Below are positions 56,564-64,000 of a stretch of 64,000 nt of DNA, piece by piece. Source of the DNA: Variovorax sp. SG517 (GTDB lineage: Bacteria; Pseudomonadota; Gammaproteobacteria; Burkholderiales; Burkholderiaceae_C). Where the stretch lies: contig NZ_JABMJG010000009.1 of assembly GCF_013376045.1 (NCBI RefSeq), positions 248,001 to 312,000 on the forward strand, in the 5' to 3' direction. Each line of letters opens with the position of its first letter. Position 1 is the first letter of the stretch. The notes below the pieces were generated by a model. That model was given only the letters and a program-made list of their open reading frames with translations. It did no database searches and had not been told where the DNA came from. Position numbers and translations under genes: made by a program.

Positions 56564-57970
56564 TCAGCGGGCGGCGCGCTTCTTCGCCGCCACGGTCGCG
56601 GTCTTCTTCGCGGGCGCCTTCTTGGCGGCCACGGAAGCGGGGATCTTGCGCCCGGGCCTGACGGTGTCTTCGGCGCCGAGGCCGCCACGGTTGCCGGCGC
56701 GGCTTTGCGGCTGGTCGTTGGCCTCGATGAACTTCTTCATCTTCGGATAGACCAGTTCGCGCCAGCGGCGGCCGCTGAAGATGCCGTAGTGGCCGGCACC
56801 CTTGACCTCGTAGTGCTCGCGCTTGTCGTCGGCGATGCCGGTGCACAGGCTGTGCGCCGCCTCGGTCTGGCCAGAGCCGGAGATGTCGTCGAGCTCGCCC
56901 TCGACGGTGAGCAGGGCGGTGCTGTGGATGTCCTGCGGACGCACGCGCTCCACCTGGCCCTTTGGGTTCTTCACGTCCCAGGTGCCGTTGACGAGATCGA
57001 ACTCCTGGAAGACGGTGCGGATGGTCTCGAGGTAGTAATCGGCGTCCATGTCGAGCACGGCGTTGTACTCGTCGTAGAACTTGCGATGGGCCTCGGCGCT
57101 GGCGTCGTCGCCCTTGATCAGGTCCTTGAAGTAGTCGTAGTGGCTGCTCGCGTGGCGGTCGGGGTTCATCGCCACGAAGCCGGTGTGCTGCAGGAAGCCG
57201 GGGTACACGCGGCGGCCTTCACCTGGGAAGCCCTGCGGCACGCGGTAGATCACGTTGTTCTCGAACCACTCGAAGCTCTTGTTCATCGCGAGGTTGTTCA
57301 CCGCGGTGGGCGACTTGCGAGCGTCGATGGGGCCGCCCATCATGGTCATGGTGAGCGGCAGCGGCTCGCCGCGGCTGGCCATGAGCGACACGGCCGCGAG
57401 CACGGGCACCGTCGGCTGGCACACGCTCACCACGTGGCAGTTGCCGTATTCGGCCTGCAGGCGGCGGATGAACTCCTGCACGTAGTTGATGTAGTCGTCC
57501 AGGTGGAACTCGCCTTCCGACAACGGCACCAGGCGCGCGTTCTTCCAGTCGGTGATGTAGACCTTGTGGTCCTGCAGCATGGTGCGCACGGTATCGCGCA
57601 GCAGCGTGGCGTAGTGGCCCGACAGCGGCGCCACGACCAGCACCACGGGCTGGCTCTTGAGCGTCTTGAGGATGTGCGGCTCGTCGGTGAAGCGCTTGAA
57701 GCGGCGCAGCTCGCAGAAGGGCTTGTCGAGCTCGACGGCCTCCTGGATCACGACTTCCTTGCCCTCGACCTTGACGGACTTGATGTTGAACTCGGGCTTC
57801 TCGTAGTCCTTGCCGAGGCGGTAGAGCAGGTCGTAGCTCGCGGCCATGCGCTGGGCCATCGGCAGCTGGCCCCATACGGCGCCGGGGCTGTAGAGCTTGG
57901 AGGCCGCCTGGGCGAAGTCCGAGAACGGCTCCATCAAGGAACGCTGGGCTTCGTAGAGTTGATAGAGCAT
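56564..57970 (-). CDS. phaZ: Intracellular polyhydroxyalkanoate depolymerase with lysine-rich tail
   Basis: The 468-residue enzyme degrades storage polyhydroxybutyrate granules. It matches the PhaZa1 type, with a cysteine nucleophile C184 in 'VSVCQPTVPVLAAVSL' instead of serine. Other landmarks are 'PLSGHYATLLRDTVRTMLQD' and the C-terminal histidine region 'KGAGHYGIFSGRRWRELVYP'. The last 35 residues ('ASVAAKKAPAKKTATVAAKK') are a histone-like Lys/Ala/Pro tail resembling phasin PhaF tails, unusual for a depolymerase. ATG 57970 is the first homologous methionine. Confidence 0.92.
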   Translation of the reverse strand: MLYQLYEAQRSLMEPFSDFAQAASKLYSPGAVWGQLPMAQRMAASYDLLYRLGKDYEKPEFNIKSVKVEGKEVVIQEAVELDKPFCELRRFKRFTDEPHILKTLKSQPVVLVVAPLSGHYATLLRDTVRTMLQDHKVYITDWKNARLVPLSEGEFHLDDYINYVQEFIRRLQAEYGNCHVVSVCQPTVPVLAAVSLMASRGEPLPLTMTMMGGPIDARKSPTAVNNLAMNKSFEWFENNVIYRVPQGFPGEGRRVYPGFLQHTGFVAMNPDRHASSHYDYFKDLIKGDDASAEAHRKFYDEYNAVLDMDADYYLETIRTVFQEFDLVNGTWDVKNPKGQVERVRPQDIHSTALLTVEGELDDISGSGQTEAAHSLCTGIADDKREHYEVKGAGHYGIFSGRRWRELVYPKMKKFIEANDQPQSRAGNRGGLGAEDTVRPGRKIPASVAAKKAPAKKTATVAAKKRAAR

Positions 57971-58080
57971 CGCTGGAGTTGGAGTGGAATGTTGCGGTGC
58001 AATATATCAGTGCATCCGCGGCGTTGCAGGAGGCACTAACCCCTACATCGAGCCGTTGCCAGAGCCCTTCTGCGAAGAAG

Positions 58081-58116
58081 TGTGAAGGAATCGTCGCCTG
58101 GGCGGATTCCCTCACA
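58081..58116. terminator. Hairpin downstream of the aminotransferase gene
   Basis: TGTGAAGGAATC (58081-58092) pairs with GATTCCCTCACA (58105-58116) with one mismatch. The loop itself can form CGCC/GGCG. It lies 12 bases beyond the stop of the minus-strand aminotransferase gene. The following sequence on that strand is only moderately T-rich, so termination strength is uncertain. Confidence 0.55.
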
Positions 58117-58128
58117 CCTTGCTGTCAC

Positions 58129-59325
58129 CTAGATGACTTTGGCGATCGAGGCGCAGACGTGCCCGATGTTCTTGCTGTTGAGCGCGGCCACGCACATGCG
58201 GCCGGTGTCGGTGCCGTACACGCCGAACTCGTTGCGCAGGCGGACCATCTGGTCCTTGGTGAGGCCCGAGTAGCTGAACATGCCGATCTGGGTGGTAATG
58301 AAGCTCATGTCTTCCTTCACGCCGGCGGCCTTCAGGCCGTCGACCAGCGCCTGGCGCATGGCCTTGATGCGCACGCGCATCTCGCCCAGTTCCTTTTCCC
58401 ACAGGGCGCGCAGCTCGGGGTTGCCGAGCACCGCTGCCACCACTGCGCCGCCGTGCGTGGGCGGGTTGCTGTAGTTGGTGCGGATGGCGATCTTGAGCTG
58501 CGACAGCACGCGGCCGGCTTCTTCCTTGTTCTCGCACAGCACCGACAGGGCACCGACGCGTTCGCCGTACAGGCTGAAGCTCTTGGAGAACGAGGTCGAG
58601 ACGAAGAAGGTCAGGCCGGCTTCGACGAACTTGGCGACGGCGGCGCCGTCTTCCTTCAGGCCGTAGCCGAAGCCCTGGTAGGCCATGTCGAGGAAGGGCA
58701 CCAGGCCCTTGGCCTTGACGGCGGCGACGACCTGGTCCCACTGGGCCGCGGTGATGTCGTAGCCGGTCGGGTTGTGGCAGCAGGCGTGCAGCACGACGAT
58801 GGTGCCGGCGGGGGCTGCGTTGAGCGCGGCCAGCATGCCGTCGAAGTTGACGCCGCGCTTGGCTGCGTCGTAGTAGGGGTAGCTCTCGACTTCGAAGCCG
58901 GCGTTGGTGAAGAGGGCGCGATGGTTTTCCCAGCTCGGGTCGCTGATCAGCACCTTGGCGTTGGGGTTGAGCTTCTTCAGGAAGTCGGCGCCGACCTTCA
59001 GGCCGCCCGTGCCGCCGATGGCCTGGATGGTGGCGACGCGGCCGGAGGTGACGGGTTCGCTGTCGGCACCGAAGACCAGCGCCTTGACGGCGTTGTCGTA
59101 GGCGGCGATGCCGTCGATGGGCAGATAGCCGCGCGCGGTGGGCGCTTTCATCATGTTCTGCTCGGCCGCCTGCACGCACTGCAGCAGGGGCAGCTTGCCG
59201 TTGTCGTCGTAATAGACGCCGACGCCGAGATTGACCTTGTTGGGGTTGGTGTCGGCTGCGAATTGTTCGTTGAGGCCGAGGATCGGGTCGCGCGGTGCCA
59301 TTTCGACCGCGGTGAACATAGACAT
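58129..59325 (-). CDS. Aromatic/aspartate aminotransferase (class I, TyrB/AspC-like)
   Basis: The 398-residue PLP enzyme starts at ATG 59325 with AAAGGA 7 bases upstream. Landmarks are 'LGLNEQFAADTNPNKVNLGV', 'LLHACCHNPTGYDIT'-type 'VVLHACCHNPTGYDITAAQW', the PLP lysine in 'VSTSFSKSFSLYGERVGALS' and 'YSNPPTHGGAVV'. It transfers amino groups between aspartate or aromatic amino acids and 2-oxoglutarate. It is divergent from uvrB across 105 bases, a neighbour pair commonly seen in Comamonadaceae. Confidence 0.92.
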   Translation of the reverse strand: MSMFTAVEMAPRDPILGLNEQFAADTNPNKVNLGVGVYYDDNGKLPLLQCVQAAEQNMMKAPTARGYLPIDGIAAYDNAVKALVFGADSEPVTSGRVATIQAIGGTGGLKVGADFLKKLNPNAKVLISDPSWENHRALFTNAGFEVESYPYYDAAKRGVNFDGMLAALNAAPAGTIVVLHACCHNPTGYDITAAQWDQVVAAVKAKGLVPFLDMAYQGFGYGLKEDGAAVAKFVEAGLTFFVSTSFSKSFSLYGERVGALSVLCENKEEAGRVLSQLKIAIRTNYSNPPTHGGAVVAAVLGNPELRALWEKELGEMRVRIKAMRQALVDGLKAAGVKEDMSFITTQIGMFSYSGLTKDQMVRLRNEFGVYGTDTGRMCVAALNSKNIGHVCASIAKVI

Positions 59326-59430
59326 GGAAAGGTCCTTTGGGATGAAAGCTGCGCTGCAACCGGATGTGGCTTTATGCTTTCCGGTTGCCTTGAATTTTAC
59401 CGGCGCGAGCGCCACCTGTCGGGAACAGCC

Positions 59431-61548
59431 ATGCCAGAGAACAACGAAGCCATAGCAGACCTGAAGAAACTCGACCCGATCGGGCCGGCGAAGCAGGGCG
59501 AATTCGTCAAATTTCCCGGCTCGCCCTTCGAGCTCTACCAGCCCTATCCGCCGGCCGGCGACCAGCCTGCGGCGATCGAGGGGCTGGTCGAGGGCGTGAA
59601 GGACGGCGAGTCATTCCAGACCTTGCTGGGCGTCACCGGCTCCGGCAAGACCTTCACCATGGCCAACGTGATCGCCCGCCTGGGCCGCCCGGCCATCGTG
59701 TTCGCGCCCAACAAGACGCTGGCAGCGCAGCTCTACAGCGAATTCCGCGAGTTCTTCCCCAAGAACGCCGTCGAGTACTTCGTCAGCTACTACGACTACT
59801 ACCAGCCCGAGGCCTACGTGCCCCAGCGCGACCTGTTCATCGAGAAGGACTCGTCGATCAACGAGCACATCGAGCAGATGCGCCTGTCGGCCACCAAGAG
59901 CGTGCTGGAGCGGCGCGACACGGTCATCGTGGCCACGGTGAGTGCGATCTACGGCATCGGCACGCCCGAGGACTACATGGAGATGCGGCTGATTGCCCGC
60001 GTCGGCGACAAGGTCGGCCAGCGCGACCTGATCTCCCAGCTGATCCGCATGCAATACACGCGCAACGAGCAGGACTTTGCGCGCGGCACGTTCCGGGTGC
60101 GCGGCGACACCATCGACGTGTTCCCGGCCGAGCACAGCGAACTGGCAGTCCGCTTCGAGCTGTTCGACGACGAGATCGAGTCGCTGCAGCTTTTCGACCC
60201 GCTGACCGGGCGCATCCGGCAGAAGGTGCCGCGCTTCACGGTGTATCCGTCGAGCCACTACGTGACGCCGCGCGACAAGGTGCTTGCGGCGGTGGAAACC
60301 ATCAAGATCGAGCTGGCCGATCGGCTCAAGGAGCTGGTCGGCGCCGGCAAGCTGGTCGAGGCGCAGCGGCTGGAGCAGCGCACGCGCTTCGACCTCGAAA
60401 TGCTGTCGGAAATCGGCCACTGCAAGGGCATCGAGAACTACACGCGCCACCTTTCGGGCGCCGCCCCTGGCGACCCGCCGCCCACGCTGACCGACTACAT
60501 GCCGAAGGACGCGCTGATGTTCCTCGACGAGAGCCACCAGATGGTCGGCCAGCTCGGCGGCATGTACAACGGAGACCGGGCGCGCAAGGTCACGCTGGTC
60601 GAGTACGGCTTTCGCCTGCCGAGTGCGCTGGACAACCGCCCGCTCAAGCTGGAGGAGTTTGAGGCCCGGGTGCGGCAGTGCATCTTCGTGTCGGCCACGC
60701 CGGCGCAGTACGAGAAGGACCATGCCGGCAATGTGGTCGAACAGCTGGTGCGGCCCACCGGCTTGATCGACCCCGAGGTCGAGGTGCGCCCCGCCACGCA
60801 CCAGGTCGACGACGTGCTGGGCGAGATCCGCACGCGCGTCGAGAAGAACGAGCGCGTGCTGATCACCACGCTGACCAAGCGCATGGCCGAGCAGCTGACC
60901 GACTACCTGGGCGACAACGGCGTAAAGGTGCGCTACCTGCACAGCGACGTCGACACGGTGGAGCGGGTGGAGATCCTGCGCGACCTGCGCCTGGGCACCT
61001 TCGACGTGCTGGTGGGCATCAACCTGCTGCGCGAGGGGCTGGACATTCCGGAGGTCTCGCTGGTGGCGATCCTCGACGCCGACAAGGAAGGCTTCCTGCG
61101 CGCGGAGCGCTCGCTGATCCAGACCATCGGCCGCGCCGCGCGGAACCTGAACGGCAAGGCGATCCTGTACGCCGACAGGATGACCGATTCGATGAAGAAG
61201 GCCATCGGCGAGACCGAGCGCCGCCGCGCCCGGCAGATCGCCTACAACGAGGCCAACGGCATCACGCCGCGCAGCATCGTCAAGCAGGTGCGCGACCTGA
61301 TCGACGGCGTCTACAGCGAAAAGAGCGGCAAGGAAGCGGCCAAGCTCGACCTGGAGCGCGCCAAGGTCGAGGACATGAGCGAGAAGGACATCGCCCGGGA
61401 AATCAAGCGGCTCGAAAAGCAGATGCTGGAGCACGCCCGCAACCTCGAATTCGAGAAGGCGGCCCGCGTCCGCGACCAGCTGGCGCTGCTGCGGGAGCAG
61501 GCTTTCGGAGCGTCCGGCGGCGACAACATCGCCGGTCTGGCGCAGTAA
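59431..61548 (+). CDS. uvrB: UvrABC excinuclease subunit B
   Basis: The 705-residue helicase-like subunit verifies DNA damage and positions UvrC. It has Walker A 'LLGVTGSGKTFTMANVIARL', the beta-hairpin 'FVSYYDYYQPEAYVPQRDLF', 'FLDESHQM' (Walker B), helicase motifs 'LLREGLDIPEVSLVAILDAD' and 'IQTIGRAARN', and the C-terminal UVR domain ('IKRLEKQMLEHARNLEFEKA'). ATG 59431 begins the family; the frame is open far upstream without homology. The length is normal. Confidence 0.96.
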   Translation: MPENNEAIADLKKLDPIGPAKQGEFVKFPGSPFELYQPYPPAGDQPAAIEGLVEGVKDGESFQTLLGVTGSGKTFTMANVIARLGRPAIVFAPNKTLAAQLYSEFREFFPKNAVEYFVSYYDYYQPEAYVPQRDLFIEKDSSINEHIEQMRLSATKSVLERRDTVIVATVSAIYGIGTPEDYMEMRLIARVGDKVGQRDLISQLIRMQYTRNEQDFARGTFRVRGDTIDVFPAEHSELAVRFELFDDEIESLQLFDPLTGRIRQKVPRFTVYPSSHYVTPRDKVLAAVETIKIELADRLKELVGAGKLVEAQRLEQRTRFDLEMLSEIGHCKGIENYTRHLSGAAPGDPPPTLTDYMPKDALMFLDESHQMVGQLGGMYNGDRARKVTLVEYGFRLPSALDNRPLKLEEFEARVRQCIFVSATPAQYEKDHAGNVVEQLVRPTGLIDPEVEVRPATHQVDDVLGEIRTRVEKNERVLITTLTKRMAEQLTDYLGDNGVKVRYLHSDVDTVERVEILRDLRLGTFDVLVGINLLREGLDIPEVSLVAILDADKEGFLRAERSLIQTIGRAARNLNGKAILYADRMTDSMKKAIGETERRRARQIAYNEANGITPRSIVKQVRDLIDGVYSEKSGKEAAKLDLERAKVEDMSEKDIAREIKRLEKQMLEHARNLEFEKAARVRDQLALLREQAFGASGGDNIAGLAQ

Positions 61549-61618
61549 GCCGGACGTTCGCATCTCCCTGCGAAACCCGCGCTGGGGTTTACCCGAGCAG
61601 GCCTCGGGGGCTTCTGTT

Positions 61619-61640
61619 ATACTTGAGCGAAATACTCAAC
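61619..61640 (+). promoter_or_regulatory. IscR-type operator/promoter upstream of iscR
   Basis: TTGAG (61623-61627) and CTCAA (61635-61639) form a 7-spaced dyad. With the flanking ATAC this resembles half of the type-1 IscR site (consensus begins ATASYYGACT), and TATACT at 61618-61623 could be a -10 element. Its position about 150 bases before iscR fits autoregulation by holo-IscR. No -35 with standard spacing is evident. Confidence 0.5.
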
Positions 61641-61661
61641 AACAAAGAGAAGAACTTCGCG

Positions 61662-61772
61662 ATGAAGGACCGACTCCTACCGGCTGGTTCACCAGCGTCA
61701 GGGGTCGGGCAGGGCGGAGACGAAGTCACCGCGGTCCTGGACCACGGTGTCGTTTCAACGGTAAGCACTTGA
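61662..61772 (+). CDS. 36-residue leader ORF immediately upstream of iscR
   Basis: A short ORF (begins 'MKDRLLPAGSPASGVGQ') has AAAGAGAAGAAC before its ATG. It ends in TGA at 61770-61772, exactly where the iscR ribosome site AAGGAG begins. The spacing makes translational coupling to iscR possible. No homology is recognisable and coding status is uncertain; it may simply be untranslated leader. Confidence 0.35.
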   Translation: MKDRLLPAGSPASGVGQGGDEVTAVLDHGVVSTVST

Positions 61773-61783
61773 AGGAGCTTGCG

Positions 61784-62320
61784 ATGCGTCTCACTACCAA
61801 AGGCCGTTTTGCGGTCACAGCAATGATCGATCTGGCGTTGCGTCAGAACACCGGTCCGGTCACGCTGGCCGCGATCAGCCAGCGGCAGCAGATCTCGCTG
61901 TCGTATCTCGAACAGCTGTTCGGCAAGCTGCGCCGTCACGAGCTGGTCGAGTCGACCCGTGGCCCCGGCGGCGGCTACAGCCTCGGCCGCAAGGCCGCGG
62001 ACATCACCGTGGCCGACATCATCGTTTCCGTCGATGAACCCATCGACGCCACCCAGTGCGGCGGCAAGGAAAACTGCCTCGGCGAAGCCGGCCGCTGCAT
62101 GACCCACGAGCTCTGGGCCTCGCTGAACCAGCGCATGGTCGAGTTCCTCGACTCCGTCACGCTGCAGAAGCTGGTCGACGACCAGATCGCCAAGGGCGTG
62201 CAGATCGAGAACAAGCCGGTCGTCAAGCGCGCCATCTCCGCGCAGCCGGTGGTCAAGCCGATTCGCGTGAACGCGCCGAATTCGGTGTTCGCGCTCGGGA
62301 ACGCATTCGCGAAGTCCTGA
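61784..62320 (+). CDS. iscR: Fe-S cluster regulator IscR
   Basis: The 178-residue Rrf2-family regulator starts at ATG 61784 with AAGGAGCTT upstream. The winged helix is 'MRLTTKGRFAVTAMIDLALR' plus 'ISLSYLEQLFGKLRRHELVE'. The [2Fe-2S] ligands are C92, C98, C105 and H108 ('CGGKENCLGEAGRCMTH'), with one more residue in the last gap than E. coli IscR. It represses the isc operon when clusters are plentiful. iscS and iscU follow. Confidence 0.96.
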   Translation: MRLTTKGRFAVTAMIDLALRQNTGPVTLAAISQRQQISLSYLEQLFGKLRRHELVESTRGPGGGYSLGRKAADITVADIIVSVDEPIDATQCGGKENCLGEAGRCMTHELWASLNQRMVEFLDSVTLQKLVDDQIAKGVQIENKPVVKRAISAQPVVKPIRVNAPNSVFALGNAFAKS

Positions 62321-62411
62321 AAGCGCTGAGTCAGAGTTCCGGCGGCGCCTTCGGGCGCCAGCCTGAGCAGCCCAGATCAAAGAACAACCCCCACGCCAGC
62401 ACGAGCCAGCC

Positions 62412-63632
62412 ATGGACGTAACTCCTCATTTCCCGATCTATCTCGATTACGGCGCAACGACGCCGGTCGACCCGCGCGTGGTCGACGCCATGATTCCCTG
62501 GTTGCGCGAACATTTCGGCAACCCGGCGTCGCGCAGCCACGCATGGGGCTGGGAGGCTGAAGAGGCGGTCGAGAAGGCGCGTGGCCAGGTGGCGGAACTG
62601 ATCAACGCCGACCCGCGCGAGATCGTCTGGACCTCGGGCGCCACGGAGTCGATCAACCTCGCCCTCAAGGGCGCGGCCAATTTCTACAAGGGCAAGGGCA
62701 AGCACCTCATCACCCTGAAGACCGAGCACAAGGCCGTGCTCGACACCATGCGCGAACTGGAGCGCCAGGGCTTCGAGGTCACCTACCTCGACGTCGAGGA
62801 AAACGGCCTCGTCAGCCTGGAGAAGCTCAAGGCGGCGATCCGCCCCGACACCATCCTGGTCAGCGTGCTCTTCGTGAACAACGAAATCGGCGTGATCCAG
62901 GACGTGGTCTCCATCGGCAACATCTGCCGCGAGAAGGGCATCGTCTTCCACGTCGACGCTGCCCAGGCCACCGGCAAGATCGACATCGACGTCACGAAGC
63001 TGCCCATCGACCTGATGAGCCTGGCTTCGCACAAGACCTACGGCCCCAAGGGCATCGGCGCGCTGTTCGTGCGACGCAAGCCGCGCGTGCGCCTGGAGGC
63101 GCAGATGCACGGCGGCGGCCATGAGCGCGGCATGCGCTCGGGCACGCTGCCTACGCACCAGATCGTCGGCATGGGCGAGGCCTACCGCATCGCCAAGCTG
63201 GAGATGCACAAGGACATCGAACACGCGCGCCGCCTGCAGAAGCGCCTGCTCGACGGCCTGAAGGACATCGAGCAGGTGTTCATCAACGGCGACCTCGAGC
63301 ACCGCGTGCCGCACAACCTGAACATGAGCTTCAACTACGTCGAGGGCGAGTCGCTGATCATGGGCATCAAGGGCCTGGCGGTGTCGTCGGGTTCGGCCTG
63401 CACCTCGGCCAGCCTGGAGCCCAGCTATGTGCTGCGCGCCCTGGGCCGCAGCGACGAGCTGGCCCACAGCAGCCTGCGCATGACCATCGGCCGCTTCACG
63501 ACCGAAGAAGAAATCGACTACGCCATTTCGACCATCAAGCACAACGTTGCCAAGCTGCGCGAGCTGAGCCCCCTGTGGGAGATGTTCCAGGACGGCGTCG
63601 ACATCAGCACGATCCAGTGGTCGGCCCACTGA
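62412..63632 (+). CDS. iscS: Cysteine desulfurase IscS
   Basis: The 406-residue PLP enzyme takes sulfur from cysteine and hands it to IscU. It has 'IYLDYGATTPVDPRVVDAMI', 'VWTSGATESINLALKGAANF', the PLP lysine in 'LASHKTYGPKGIGALFVRR', and the persulfide cysteine in 'SSGSACTSASLEPSYVLRAL'. The C-terminal 'LWEMFQDGVDISTIQWSAH' is the IscU/Fdx docking end of group I enzymes. It lies 91 bases after iscR. Confidence 0.97.
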   Translation: MDVTPHFPIYLDYGATTPVDPRVVDAMIPWLREHFGNPASRSHAWGWEAEEAVEKARGQVAELINADPREIVWTSGATESINLALKGAANFYKGKGKHLITLKTEHKAVLDTMRELERQGFEVTYLDVEENGLVSLEKLKAAIRPDTILVSVLFVNNEIGVIQDVVSIGNICREKGIVFHVDAAQATGKIDIDVTKLPIDLMSLASHKTYGPKGIGALFVRRKPRVRLEAQMHGGGHERGMRSGTLPTHQIVGMGEAYRIAKLEMHKDIEHARRLQKRLLDGLKDIEQVFINGDLEHRVPHNLNMSFNYVEGESLIMGIKGLAVSSGSACTSASLEPSYVLRALGRSDELAHSSLRMTIGRFTTEEEIDYAISTIKHNVAKLRELSPLWEMFQDGVDISTIQWSAH

Positions 63633-63697
63633 CGCGACGAGCGACAGCTCAGGCCCGCACCAGGCACCACGATTGAACAAAGTTTGAGAGGTACACC

Positions 63698-64000
63698 ATG
63701 GCATATTCTTCCAAGGTCATCGACCACTACGAAAACCCGCGCAACGTCGGCTCCTTCGAAAAGGGCGACGACTCCGTCGGCACCGGCATGGTCGGCGCAC
63801 CGGCCTGCGGCGACGTGATGAAGCTGCAGATCAAGGTCAACCCCGAAACCGGCGTGATCGAAGACGCGCGCTTCAAGACCTACGGGTGCGGCTCGGCCAT
63901 CGCCTCGTCGTCGCTCGTGACCGAATGGGTCAAGGGCAAGACGCTCGACGAAGCGGCCGCGCTCAAGAACGCACAGATCGCCGAAGAACTGGCGCTGCCG
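63698..64000 (+). CDS. iscU: Fe-S scaffold protein IscU, 5' part (runs off the right edge)
   Basis: 101 codons are visible of an expected 125-130. The scaffold cysteines C37 ('GAPACGDVMKLQIKV') and C63 ('TYGCGSAIASSSLVTEWVKG') are present, with the 'YENPRNVGSFEKGDDSVGTG' start. The third cysteine and the LPPVK chaperone motif would lie beyond 64000. It assembles [2Fe-2S] and [4Fe-4S] clusters from IscS sulfur and follows iscS by 65 bases. Confidence 0.96.
   Translation, partial: MAYSSKVIDHYENPRNVGSFEKGDDSVGTGMVGAPACGDVMKLQIKVNPETGVIEDARFKTYGCGSAIASSSLVTEWVKGKTLDEAAALKNAQIAEELALP

Noticed and set aside
57979..59430. Upstream extension of uvrB to 57979
   Set aside because: The frame is open only because it is antisense to the aminotransferase gene. 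UvrB homology starts at 59431.

Overview
The window is a 64 kb stretch of a GC-rich (roughly 65-70%) betaproteobacterial chromosome, most like Comamonadaceae and probably Variovorax. The assignment rests on gene content: Bug-type tripartite tricarboxylate receptors, an alanine-rich secreted NPYA-repeat protein, an intracellular polyhydroxyalkanoate depolymerase, a propionyl-CoA/methylmalonyl-CoA operon and an iscR-iscS-iscU cluster. I see no rRNA, tRNA, CRISPR array, prophage or insertion sequence. Genes are densely packed and no gap exceeds 300 bases. Many starts are GTG or TTG, and stop/start overlaps of 4 bases are common.

Region by region. 1-2.5 kb: a partial HEAT-repeat/WGR-like gene divergent from a WGR plus ATP-dependent ligase fusion. 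2.7-6.3 kb: small accessory genes (GNAT, DUF2845, cupredoxin, StrA-like aminoglycoside phosphotransferase, alanine-rich secreted protein, DUF427) and a perfect 22-bp terminator stem. 6.5-9.7 kb: a frame-broken azoreductase, an SMR exporter, an HxlR regulator, a Bug receptor and a nitrobindin-like protein. 9.8-17.5 kb: a LysR gene divergent from an AtuA-type catabolic operon (AtuA, AtuA partner, Bug receptor, lipoprotein hydrolase), then a flavodoxin-fold reductase divergent from a second LysR. 17.5-30 kb: an orphan sensor kinase, an OmpA-like protein, an Lrp gene divergent from an acetolactate synthase, a CPA1 antiporter, an AraC gene beside a hydrolase remnant, a class II aldolase with an MHS transporter, and a secreted CxxCH protein.

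30-38.7 kb: an operon for a peptide ABC transporter, a C45-family amidohydrolase/acyltransferase and a class III aminotransferase, divergent from a tandem-winged-helix GntR regulator. A long inverted repeat lies between them. This looks like an uptake, deacylation and transamination route for an unknown N-acylated amine or amino acid. 38.7-43.8 kb: a receiver-only response regulator, an acetoacetate decarboxylase-like protein, AraC, DusA, IclR, a dispersed-repeat-like gap and a GntR gene.

43.9-53.8 kb: a long propionate operon containing methylmalonyl-CoA mutase, a GNAT, MeaB, an unknown 337-residue protein, both acyl-CoA carboxylase subunits, biotin synthase and a VOC epimerase-like protein. 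Together they can take propionyl-CoA to succinyl-CoA and supply the biotin for the carboxylase. The divergent GntR is the likely regulator. 53.8-59.3 kb: Lrp, EamA and LysE exporters, an RnfB-type ferredoxin, PhaZ and an aromatic/aspartate aminotransferase. 59.4-64 kb: uvrB, then iscR (preceded by a short leader ORF and an IscR-like dyad), iscS and the start of iscU.
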